Positions 14,882-25,865 of a stretch of DNA of 64,000 nucleotides are shown here, piece after piece. Under the pieces are notes generated by a model, which made no database searches, was not told where the DNA came from, and worked only from the letters and a program-made list of their open reading frames with translations. The DNA comes from Trogon surrucura. Its lineage: Eukaryota > Chordata > Aves > Trogoniformes > Trogonidae. The position numbers were made by a program, and so were the translations under genes. The stretch is from positions 7,440,001 through 7,504,000 of the forward strand of contig CM036636.1 in assembly GCA_020746105.1 (NCBI GenBank), in the 5' to 3' direction. Positions within the stretch are counted from its first letter, which is position 1, and every line of letters starts with the position of its first letter.

Positions 14882-15607
14882 ACCAGTGTCAAGGGTTAGG
14901 ACAGGGCCAGCCACTAGATGAATGGCAGACGCTCCCTATTAACCCCTCTCCCTTCCCAAAGGAGAAAGAAGAAAAGGGAAAGACTTACAAATTAGAAAAG
15001 TAAAACAGCTTTAATGAAACAATAATAATACTAGTAAGCAAATAATTAGGATAATGAAATATATACAAAACCAATAACAAAACTCCCCTGACGAATCACC
15101 ACTGATGCTGCAGGGCAGGCACTGGGAAGTCCCAGGCTGGACTCAGTAGCAGACAGGAACTGGATTCAGGAACTCACAAACTGGGAAGAACAGCTGGAGA
15201 TCTCCCCAGAGACCAGCCATTGAAGAAGAGGGCTTAATCCTTGTGATCCCTCAGCTTTATACTGAATACGGTGTATATGGAATGGTCAGGTTTGGTTCCT
15301 TTGCCCAAAGGTGTGACCTTCCACTTTCTTGCAATCCTTTTACTTTACAGCACCCCTCCCTGGGGCACAAGATTTACCAGTGACCTTGGTTTCTATATGA
15401 CCAAGTATAAGCAAGAGCCTTTCTGCTTCAAACACTAGTCCTGGTAGTACCTCTAAACATCAGGCATTACCACTTCTAGTAGCAGACACTGTCTGCAGAA
15501 ACATGCTGTTAACTTCAGATAGCGCAGTCTCTTAGAATAGACTTCGCTGGAAAAATAAGATCACTGAGCAAAATCGGTTCTGGTTTAGTTCAAACCAGGA
15601 CCACCAG
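14882..15607 (-). mobile_element. Solo LTR of an avian ERVL-like endogenous retrovirus, with 5-bp target-site duplication
   Basis: The LTR occupies 14887-15602 (716 bp), read on the minus strand. The plus strand begins TGTCAAGGGTTAGGAC, the reverse complement of a typical bird ERVL LTR end (CCTAACCCTTGACA). The other end, read on minus, begins GGTCCTGGTTTGAAC, close to the TGTCCTGGTTT start common in these LTRs, with the terminal T changed. Identical ACCAG pentamers flank it at 14882-14886 and 15603-15607, the 5-bp duplication expected for ERVL. On minus, a TATAAAG box (15255-15261) precedes an ATTAAA polyadenylation signal (15010-15015), the order expected for an LTR. No gag, pol or env sequence is present, so this is a recombined solo LTR with no coding capacity. 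Confidence 0.75.
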
Positions 15608-16043
15608 GTACCTGCACTGGCTTGTGCTGGAACTATAAAGCACTGCGAGCTGCAATTAGTCAGGAGAGCAAGACACACTGGACACTGGACAGCAGGAAAC
15701 CCCCCATGGTGAAGAGGGGGTTGGAACTGACTTTACCAGCTAGTGATGAGCCCTTGCTCTAGCTCAGAGCACAAGGGCTTCCTGCAGGCAGCAGTCATCT
15801 CACTGGGATGCCACAAAACACAGACACTTGGAGAGCTGGCAGCTGCTCAGGTTTTTCTCACCATTATGTTTTAGATATCAGTATTAGCTGCGTGGACAGA
15901 AACAACTACCTGGATCAAGCACTTGCGATCATCAAGTGACTTTTAGTCTTGTTCATTCCGGTGTTACTACGTTGCATGGCACCAACCTGATGTGTACAGC
16001 TGTGCTGCCATTTCAGCCCATTCTTGCTTACCTTTGGTTACAG

Positions 16044-16139
16044 AAAGAAAAAGTGCATGAAACTCGCACCACAGTTCTGCGAAAACACCCACTACCTGAA
16101 AAGGAGGAGTCCTTCTGGCACCTGCCCCACTTGGAGAAG
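16044..16139 (+). CDS. CFAP77: CFAP77 coding exon
   Basis: A 96-nt, phase-0 exon between acceptor ttggttacag (ends 16043) and donor gtatgg (16140). It encodes 32 residues: KEKVHETRTTVLRKH, then PLPEKEESFWHLPHLEK. The K.YETRT/W.MPHF.K arrangement I recall for mammalian CFAP77 matches position for position in spirit, including the conserved tryptophan and HLPHLEK end. It is enriched in charged residues with no membrane segment. It joins in frame to the terminal exon, whose first codon is GTT, making LEKVGPHL across the junction. Confidence 0.87.
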
Positions 16140-17189
16140 GTATGGAGCACTTGAGTGAATTCAGGGACCCCTTCTAACCTTGTCCACATGCCCTGATTAA
16201 CAGCCTTAGCACACAATGAAGGTAGACATGAGACTCTTGGAGCTCCCCGAGACCCAAGCCCTACAATGGTCCCAACACTGGAAGTGTTCAAACATCAGCC
16301 CGCTTTGGACTTCAGAGTGGGACATTTTCTGCAGCTATAAGCTCTGGAATAGAGGCAGCAGTCACCCAAGTAAGGGCTTAATGACTTATTTTCTAACTTG
16401 TGCCCTTTCATGAGCTTCTCGAGATAAGAAGGATCTTTTTATATCTCCTGTTAGTACTGGGATGGCCTTTGTTCTCTGCAGGTATTTCCACAAGTGCCTT
16501 GCACAAGTAGGACAGCCACACCTGCATTTTGGTAGCTTGCCATTTTATCAGCTCTCACAACTAACTCAGACCACACCAGATGTTTCAAGATGCATTTTCA
16601 CCCCAAGAATTAGAGCTTTCCAGAAAGCCTGCACTCTTGATACCTGCCTAAACTACCTGATTGACAATATTCACCCTGAGACTGAGCAAAGAATCTAGCC
16701 AGGTTACAGATGTGCATGACACTTACTTTAATTGATCCAAATAAGAGCCAAGGTGAAGATTTCTTGTTCTAGCAGTGGGATCTGAACATCTCCCTGAATT
16801 CATCTGTGCATCCTGCTGTGCTCTGGGGTACTTGTTTGTGGTGTAAATTTCAGGGAAACTTCAAGTGAAGAGCTAGGGGGCATTTTAGGAAGGGAAAAGA
16901 TCTGCACAAGTGGAATGGAAAGGAGATACCAGAAAATCTGAAAGCGCTGAAACTCTGCAGGGAGTTTACACGGCCAGAATCATATCTGGCATTGATAGAT
17001 AACCCTGCAAAGAGCATCTCAGCCCTCTGCCCCAGCCCTTGATCTGATGGTTTGGGGTTTTTTTGGTTTTGGGGTTTTTTTTTTGCCGTGCTGTTGATTT
17101 TTAACCGCAGTTTAAACCAACGAAGAAGCCTTGTGACTTCCTGAAGCTAATTTACTTGTACAAGTCTGAGAGTTTTGCCCAAGAAAGGT

Positions 17190-17390
17190 GTTTTGCACCA
17201 CCTTGATGTATTCCTCTTACATCCTGTCTAAGACTGTCCGATTAGCATATGTCAGTAATCATTTATCCTCGCTGCCTGTCAGCACAGAGCTGCTGCTACG
17301 GCTAGTGTCAGGGAAAGAACATGACCGATCGCTGTTAAACAGATTGTGTAAGTCACACGAGATACTGGGGCAAGCCTCCTCTTTAGAACT
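17190..17390. promoter_or_regulatory. Candidate conserved non-coding element
   Basis: Short block with ATTAGCATATG, TAATCATTTA and several preserved CpGs (for example ccgatcgctg near 17325) in otherwise CpG-poor intron. Inference from composition. Confidence 0.25.
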
Positions 17391-19719
17391 CCTCTCACCC
17401 CAGACCTTTCTATCACTATTCATTTTTCAGCCTGTGTTTTCCTCCATGCTTTCCCTTTTGTTTCATCCATGACTGTAGTTGGGTTCTTCCTCCAGCTACA
17501 GCTCTCAAACCCCCAAGTCTTTTTCTTTCCTCCTTCCTATCCTCTTCCCTTCCTTCCCAGGAACAGCATCCAGGGGAGGAGGGACAGCTCATTTTGCACA
17601 GCCTCTGTAGATTTTCTGCACTCTTCCTTTCTTATTACACTAATCTGGAAGGTTTGCCTTTCCCCAGCTGCAGATCTAACAGGCACAGCCCACAACTTGG
17701 ACTGGAAAATTCATTACTCTGTTGAGTTTCAGTGTGTGTTTTCTTCCAAGGAAGAGTAAGTTCCCTTCAATATCCATTAATGTTTACCCAGTTAAAAGCA
17801 GTAACAACCTAGAGAAAGCTGATGGTTCCCAGAGACATTTGGGAGCCTCCAACTGTGCTTCGACTATCTCAGAAAATCTGTTTTACACATAAATGGTGGT
17901 GGAATGGTCTTGAAAGACAAACCGGCTTAACCCTTCAACCAAACTCAGGGACTCCAGGAGTCCCTTTATCAACCCCTACTTTGCAAGGGTGACAAGAGAG
18001 GAGTGCTGCAAAGAAGTGAGGGAGCTTGTTCTTATGGTGTTTATGTCCTCATGAAACCTTTCTCAGGCTCTTCCATGATGGTGGATAACTACTTTATAGC
18101 TTTTTTAAGGTTTAGTGGCCTGGGGAGGCCAGCCTTTAGCACTGACCACTGTAGGAAGTTTACCAAAATACTGTCTTTAATCCATGTAACATACTCATCC
18201 TACTGCACAAAAAGCAGTATGAAAAGCAACCACAAGGACAGCGCTTTACAGAAAGCTTCTTAGCAGTCTCCAGTCTGCATATTATCTCCTGCCAGCCTTA
18301 AGTGACATTGTCCTGCTCTGGCTGCTACATAAGATGCTCATGACCTGCAAGCAACTTCAAATTCTGGGCAAGAATGTTCAGAGACTTCATTGCCTTGATC
18401 ACAGCCCCACTTTGGACTATTTTCCCATGTGACCTGGGCTGGTGCAGAGGTGTGACAAGACCTTAAGCCACTCATCCTTCTTGTCACTCAGTCACCCCTG
18501 GTATTTGGCATGATGCCTTTCAGTCTGGCCTGCTCTGGGTCTGGGGTGAGCAAGGCAGAGCACCTGCCTACAGAGATGGTGGTAACTCAAAGCAAGATGC
18601 AGCAGAAAGATGAGGTTTTGCTCCTCTAGACCCATAAAAATCATCAAGGAATATTCTTCTGTTCCCATCCTGACCCCTTACAAAGAGATGTAGAAACTGG
18701 GTGTGGATGTTACTAATGGCTTTTAAACTGGACTTTCCATTCAGTCCCTGCAAGACTATCTCCTGGCACCAAGCTAGAAGTTGCAGAGGAAGTGGAAGAA
18801 AAGAAAACAAAGGAGCTTTGCCCTCCCCACTAATTGCCTCTGCTTGCTCCCTGCACTGCCAGGGCTGCATGACATTACACAGTCATTCAGTCAGTAAAGT
18901 ATAGACAAATTGACTATATTTTCTTTCGGATTTAGGTTTCAGCCCCACTGCTTTAGAATAATGGCCCACGCTATTAAGCTAACCGGGTGATTTACAGGCT
19001 CTCCCACACCGGGTGATCTGATCGCTTCTGCTCCGCGTCTCGCTCTGGAGGACCGACCTGGCATGTGGTCTCCTGGGCCCTCCAGCTCACTGAGACAAAC
19101 AGATCGCAGGGAGCCAGTCAGGTCTTGACCAGCAGTTCATTAGGGGATGTTGTTGAATTGGAGTATTGGGTTTTTTCATTTTGTTTTTTTACCAAAACAA
19201 ACAGAAGTTAACTCCTTATTCACCTCAATAAGATGCTTCTACTGCCCTCCCCTTCCTCAGCCATTCCCCAAGACAAATGTCCTCTGCCTTGCTCTGCCTG
19301 CAGTGACATGACTCCCGGGCTCAGGTTTTGCCAACATAGCTGGGATTGTGCATGAAGACTTCATTTATTTGTAGATGTGGGACTACATTCCTTGGGGACT
19401 GCACCTCAGGTACCCAGCATGGACATAAATACTCCTGCCCAACCATGCTAATGGGACATCACTCAGCGCTGCCATCATGCTGGCCCAGGCAGAGTGGCAC
19501 CTCTGGTGTCAGCCAAACTGCAAAGGATGTTGCTGCCAAAACACAGCATCCCCACAGCCTTGCCTGGGCTAGCTTGGGGTGAGGCTCCAGCTACCTCTAT
19601 CTGAATATTTGTCACAATCCAAACAGTTAAGTCAATGCTGGCCACTCTGCAATAAATTTCCAGTGCTCTGTCAAGTCAGTCCAGAAGGATTCAGGTAGCA
19701 ACACCTCACACAGCAGCGG

Positions 19720-20180
19720 GGCAGGCCAGAATTCACCCGCGTGTCAAAACATCTCCACGATCACGTGTCATTGACACGCGTCAGGGTTTTTCCTTTGCTC
19801 GTTAAGTGAATTCCAACTTGCACAGACATTCAAGGTGGCTTTCCAGGGAGAACAGTCTTGTTTACTTGACCAAAGAGGGGGAGGAAAGAAAATGCAGCAA
19901 CTTTGGACAACACTTTTGTCAACACGCGCTGCCTTCTCGAGCAGATGAAACGAGTTGCACTCGATGCGCGATATGAATAAGCGATAAGCAATTGACGAGC
20001 AAGTGTTCGGGTACCTTGGCAAAAGACTTAATTTGCAACCTGGCACAAAATCAAAGGCTCTGTCAACGCCTGAGCGGCTCTCCCGCATATGCCTTGCGTT
20101 ACCTGGGAAAGCTCTGTCAGGTAAATTTCCACTGAAAGTAATTAGAGGAATCCCCACTGTATAAACTTTGCAGCAAAATT
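19720..20180. promoter_or_regulatory. Candidate conserved non-coding element with retained CpGs
   Basis: Non-island intronic sequence with an unusual number of CpG dinucleotides for its base composition, for example acgcgctgcc near 19925 and the run cgagttgcactcgatgcgcg near 19950. TAATTTGC and CAATTGAC sites are also present. CpG retention outside an island suggests constraint or lack of germline methylation. Confidence 0.33.
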
Positions 20181-22179
20181 CTGGGCTCCAGAATTTGATT
20201 CTCACCAGGGATCCGATACCTGCTCACAGCCTGATCCTTCATCAGAATTAACAGTTGAGCTTTAACGCATACACACAAAAATGTTCCACATTTTTTTTTA
20301 ATGCCTTACCTCTATTTTTGTCTAAAGAGCTGAACTGACAAGCACAGCTCATGTAATCTTGCAACTGTTGTCTTGTCAGAAAAGCCATAGACTCTGCTTA
20401 AATAACCTAGGCTTGATGTGCACAGTGGGCTGGATTTTCAGATGCAGCATTTATCCACGCAGGTTTGAGGGCAGCAAAGCTTCCTGGAGTTGGAATGTTA
20501 TAAAACCTGCGTCCTGGGGCCTAAATAGTGCTTAAAAAAAAAAAAGCAACGAGCTCAAGATCTTCTTGTCATCATGGTACAAGATCAAACCTCCCTTCAA
20601 CCAGGAAAAGAAAAAAAAAAAATCAGTGTCACCTGATAAGTATTCAGTGCTATGAATTGGTGGGTCCCACCTCTGCAGAGAGAATCCAAAGCAGCACCAC
20701 TGGCCTTCAGTGATGACCTGACTCCAGCATGCACTACACAAGAAGAAAATACTGCACTCTGCAGTGTTCCAAATAGGCAGCAGATGCCCAGCTACCCTGA
20801 GCATGATCCCCGCACACGTTCACTGGGACCCCAGCAGAGATGGCACCTCCTGCACTGCAGCCATTCTGCGACTAAATGCAGGCTCCAGGCGCCAGTCACC
20901 ATCACTACTCTTTTTAGAAAAAAAGATTCTGCAGGTTTTCTTGTTTTGCCTCAACCACAGCAAAGCATTTCCACAGTCCAGCCTTTCCCAGTACCCTTTG
21001 TGTGTGCCCTGGACATTCAGCCTTTCCACCACACTAATGCTGCCCTCTGCCATGTACAGCTGTTCCTTATGTCTCCCTCAGAGACACGGTAACCCATCAT
21101 TTCTCTGCCATCTTCATTGCTCTCCAGCATCTCCCAACTGATGCAAGAAAACAGCACCCCTCCCTGGGCAGCCTTGCAGCCTGGACCATCTCCAGGGCAG
21201 GCTCCGCCTTCATCCAAGACCTGGCACCCAAAGGCAGCACAAGAAACTGTTGGCAACCAATTCCTATTGCTGATACGGAGATATTCACCCATGAAGGAAC
21301 AGATTTGGGGTGCTTGCAGCCTCATGGCTCACAGTAGAGTAAAACCACACACGCCGCATTGGGTTACAGATGAACACCCACCCTTGCTTTCAATGCTAAC
21401 TAACGTTTCACACACATCTACCAAAATGCTTTCTAAATGGACTTGGAGTTTCATTTATGGACTTATTCTGCCTACTGCAGAGATGCTATTTACCAACAGA
21501 CAACTTAGTTTGAAGTAAAACTCTTGCTTGGCATGAAAAGGGTCAGGATTCAAATCTCAGAAACACATGAGGTCAGCGTGAAAGCTGCCAGCACTGGTCT
21601 GATCCCAAGACATCTGCCAAGGGGGGCACACACAAGGTTACAGCTCCAGTGGGTTAATTCTCCTTTACTCACCCCTTTGCCCAGACCAAGTGACCAGTGA
21701 ACTCCAGCAAACATCCATGGCCCTTATTTTCAGGAAGCAAGAAAAAAAAATCCCAAATCTCTGCAGGCCATTAGAAACAGCAGCCAAAAATTGCTGAGCA
21801 GGTTTTGAAACCTTCCCGGGTTTGAAGCAGATAAGGATCATTTAGCCCAGACTCCCTTGTCCTGCATTTCCCTATGTTCTTAGAATTAAAAAGGTGGAGA
21901 GAGAAAGTCCATTCATTAAACCGGTTAAGTGCGCTACTGTCAGGAAAAGCCACAGTATTTGTAACCCTAATAATCCAACACACACCTCTGAGCACAGCTC
22001 ATCTTGGACAGAATAACGTCTATTTTAAAAGTACCTGCCTCTCTCTAACTTGTCATGGCATTTGTTGACAACCCTATTGAAAGCCGCTCCAGATGCAGCT
22101 GTGAAGGATCTTTCAGCACCTCTTTCTCTTTCCTAGACAGTTTTTGAAAGGGAGGGGAGAGAGAGGGGGGAAAAAAAAA

Positions 22180-22730
22180 TAATAAAAAAAAAAGCCATCA
22201 ATACAGGGGGAAAAAGGCATCAGCAGCCAACATCAGCTGATGAAGCGCCTCACCTGGGCCCCCAGCACACCGCCTCCAATTAAATCAAAATGGTTTGTTT
22301 TTAATGGTCTTTTACACTGACAAGTGGGCTATCATTCCAGGCCTAGAGAGCTGTCAGGGAGCCGAGGCAAATCCTCCGTTGATAATGCCCAATGCTTCCA
22401 ATTAGGAGCCGAGGCCGCTCCTGGCGCACTAACGATTCCCCAGCCTCCCCCAAGGCCCCTTCGGCGCTGGCTGTTTCGTCTTCCCTCTTCCTCCGCCGCA
22501 AATTACTGACACAAAACGGAGGCGCCCCGGTGCCTCCTCACCACGCCGGGCCCCGGCCCTGTTGGATTTAATGAGGCGATGGAAGTTTTTGCGGATCTTT
22601 CGCTAAATTCTTTTCTTGTTTGACAGCTGCTTGAGTGTTGACCTTATAAAAGATTTAGTGTTTCTCATTATTTTCTGTCAAGCTTTACAAGTGATAGCTT
22701 CACGGAAATCATTTGCATCTCGATGCGCGC
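22180..22730. promoter_or_regulatory. Strong candidate enhancer block in CFAP77 intron
   Basis: About 550 bp combining CCAATTAAATC, TTTTTAATGG, CCAATTAGGAG, GATTTAATGAGG and a CAGCTG E-box near 22625 with moderately GC-rich sequence and no simple repeats until its edges. It resembles a forebrain/hindbrain developmental enhancer. It lies 9 kb upstream of BARHL1. Not verified by alignment. Confidence 0.42.
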
Positions 22731-25613
22731 GCGGTTTTTGTCTGCACAGGGATGCTCGGCGCGCGTCGGTGTGTACACCCTACCCCAATCCATATTGTGC
22801 ATTTTATTCCCTCCCCCCACAAAAAAAAAAAATTACAGACATGGCACTGCTGTGTTGTGTTTGGGGGGGGGGGGGAAAAAAAACCCAACACACAAAACAA
22901 ACAGACCTAGGATTTGTTAGACTCCTGTAAATAAGGGAGGTTTTGAAAAAGGAATAGAGATCGGTTTCCTGTAAAGAGAGCTCAGGAAAGTGTTTTGTCA
23001 CCCGCTAAAAGGATTCGATCAAATGGATGATGGAAAAACTAGGCTGAGTCTAGGGGTGGCTTTGTTGTTAAAGTGAAAAATCATACAAGGCTGGGAAGCT
23101 GCCTTTGAGTGGAGGGGCAGAGCCAGGCAAGGGCTGGGAGAGGAACGGGTACAGCCAGATCCCCCTGCAGCCAAGCATGAAACCTTCCAGGGCAGGAGGA
23201 GAGCTTGGTGCTGCTTATTTCTCGGTTCAGCCCTTTTCACGGATTCTTTCTCAACACTTAAAAATCATCATAAACCATTTAATCTGGTTATATTAATTTA
23301 AACTTCCCCCCACAAGCTAAGCTTAATGGCCACCCAAGGGTGCTCACAATGCCCAGCAGCTACGACACACACCCCAGCACTCACCTACATGTCAACAAGC
23401 CCAACGCCACCAGCACCCACAAAACCCTGGCTGGTCTCTGGGGTTTGTGCTCTGCTGCTATCAGGGAGCTGCTCTGCCTTCCCTGCATCAGCTTAGCCTC
23501 TCTGTAGCTGGCATGCAATTTATTATCCTCTATTAACATACCCACTTCTGCTTGCAACATGCGTGTGGTTGTACTAATGCTTGATAAGTGATCACGTAAG
23601 AGTTCTCTGGTTTAAAACATCATCATAACTGAGAAACCCAAATGAAAATACCACCCCTAACCCATCCCCCCCCCCCGCCCCCCCCCCCCCAGTACATATT
23701 TAAGTTTTAGAAGTGCTAAATTTTGGAGGTTTTTTATTGCCCCTTGAAGTCTTTGAAGCAAGCACTGACATTACAAGACCCCAGCTGCAAGTGTCCTGCA
23801 GGTGTTAACTTGTCAGTAACAAACGCAATCAACAACAGTAAAACATTGTTTCTAATCAGCAGCTGAAAACCTTTGCAGCTCTGTCATCCCTTGCAGAACA
23901 CCACCAAGCTTGTGCCTACGAACTATATTCCTCTCCTGTTACAGCCAATGCTCAAAATCCACAATTCAGACAAAATGCTGGCATAAGAGCTCTTAACCAC
24001 ATCAGAGTAATGGTAAAGATCATCAGCTCTCTCTAGGGGAAGTACCTTTGGGTTCATCATTTAAAATATGAATTAGAAGAATCAGAGATGAGGATTCATC
24101 ACTGGCATTTACTTCACAACACTAGCGTCTGTCATAAGACCTCTGACCCAAGGACACTCTTATCTTGACTCTAATTACTGGCCCTCATTTAGAGAGGGTT
24201 TCTCATTTTTTAAAAATAGCACTTGTCCCCTGTCCTACACCTGGTGCTCCCCATTTACTCACACTGAGGGCAGAAGCTGGCATCCCTCAACTTTGTCAAG
24301 GCTCCACTAAATTACTGCCAGTTGTGACTGTGACATTTCTCACCTGCGAGCTCTGTACCAAGACTGAAGTGAATGAAGTGCTGCTTCCTCTCCTGCAGCT
24401 CCAACCCAATCCCAGGCAAAAATTTCCCTCTGCCCAGTTCCCAGTGCCAGTGGGCAGGGAGCATGATGGGGAAGGCAGAGGCACATTCAAGAGAAGCAGC
24501 TCGGATACCCTTATGTGGAAGTACCAGATTTTTCTAACAATCCCAGCTGTGAGGGAAAAACTCCTGCGTCTTTAATGGAAGTTGGCCCAGCTGGGGATTG
24601 TCTCTGCCAGCTCCCAGGGGCTGCCCACCAACTTGAGCAGCACTTGGTGCCTCCCCCACCTTTCCCTCCGGAGGAGGGGTTATATTACTGCTGCTACTTG
24701 TGAGAAAGCAAAAACACCCAGAAATGACTGTCTGAAGTAAGGCACTCAAATGCATATTTAAGTACCTGAACACCTTCCTCCAGAGAGGGGGAATAGCTAA
24801 ATACGCTTTGTTTGTCTTGATTAATGAGATCACTAGCAAGCTTTTCAGGGCAAAGACTGCTGTGTATTTTTACATATGCAAAGCCTGACATCCAGCCAGC
24901 CTGAGCAGGGTGGGGGAAGTGTGAGGCAGCTCAGCACATCCACACAAGGCAGAGAGAGGTACGACACAGGGAATTGCGTTGGGGCAAGTAAAACCCCTGC
25001 CCCCCCTCACGGTAAACCCACTCCATGCATGAAGACACACACACCCGCCTCAGTAATTCTGCATCTACTCCATGCTTGCTGCATGCAGCTGTGTGTAAGT
25101 CCCACTGCTCACCCCAGGGCACTGGGACCTTTCTCCCACACATTACTTCCCCTTTGTTTCTCATTCACCTCTTCCCTGTCTCGAAGGTGATACCCAAGGA
25201 AAGGCTGCTTGTATGTTTGTTGGGCAGGTCATAAAAACGTCCCAGACCCTGACAGCGTCTTCCCTGGGAGCTCTGAGCCCATCCTGGCCCCTTCAGCGCA
25301 AGTCCTGTGTTGCACAAAACAAGCTAAATGTATTTCAGAGTCCACATTAGGGCATACCAGCACTTGAAAATGTCAGACAACCACACACCAAGACTACAGG
25401 ATCCTGTTACTAAAGCAGAATAAAAATCTCCTGAAGCCAATCAGAAAATTAGTCCTCATTCTAAACAGGTGAGGTGTTTAACTAGAGAAAGTCTCCCAAA
25501 AAAGGCAAACCCCCTTGTACTAACCTGCAGTGTCTTCCCTGTTTGTGCTACAACCTATTTTCTTTGGCCAGCTGCTCGCTGTAACCAATTGCCTGTCTCT
25601 CTTTTCATTATAG

Positions 25614-25682
25614 GTTGGGCCTCATCTCAGTACTTTTCCAGACTCTGACGCTCGTAAAAAGGCATTCAGTGCCTCCCATTGA
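25614..25682 (+). CDS. CFAP77: CFAP77 terminal coding exon and stop
   Basis: After a pyrimidine-rich tract and acceptor cattatag (ends 25613), 22 sense codons read VGPHLSTFPDSDARKKAFSASH and stop at TGA (25680-25682). The family C-terminus as I recall it is of the form KVEPHLDTFP followed by a charged turn and a KAAFSAS-like end, so both the position and the stop agree. The exon continues into a short 3'UTR. It sits 9.5 kb from the preceding coding exon, so ordinary ORF scanning misses it (only 23 codons). Confidence 0.87.
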   Translation, partial: VGPHLSTFPDSDARKKAFSASH

Positions 25683-25865
25683 GAAATACCAGTGAGACAT
25701 GGTCCCTTTCCCCAGAGCATCCACACAGCGAGGACCATAGCGCTGTGCTGGACACCACGGCCCTTGGATCCAGCGATAGTCATAGACAACAGGTTTTCTT
25801 CTTCGGTTTTAAACAGTAATGCTAACAGAATCATAGCCAAATAAATACAAGAGCAGTGATTCTGC
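25683..25865 (+). other. CFAP77: CFAP77 3'UTR with AATAAA
   Basis: Canonical AATAAA at 25840-25845, about 160 nt after the stop; cleavage is expected 10-30 nt further on. The exact end is inferred. Confidence 0.6.

Larger units (their letters stand above)
13729..16043 (+). other. CFAP77: CFAP77 intron containing a solo LTR
   Basis: A 2.3-kb intron, about a third of which is an endogenous-retrovirus LTR in the opposite orientation (14887-15602). The stretch 14540-14720 is a candidate regulatory element, and the rest is unremarkable. Confidence 0.75.
16140..25613 (+). other. CFAP77: CFAP77 last intron (9.5 kb)
   Basis: No supported exon inside. Holds a T/G-rich low-complexity stretch (17048-17085), a purine-rich/poly-A patch (22150-22195), a G13-A8 run (22863-22883) and a C-rich homopolymer pair (about 23666-23690). 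Several candidate regulatory blocks are listed separately. Confidence 0.7.

Noticed and set aside
15705..15745. CR1-like GGGGGTTGGAACT motif just right of the LTR
   Set aside because: Only about a dozen bases resemble CR1 and the expected continuation is absent.
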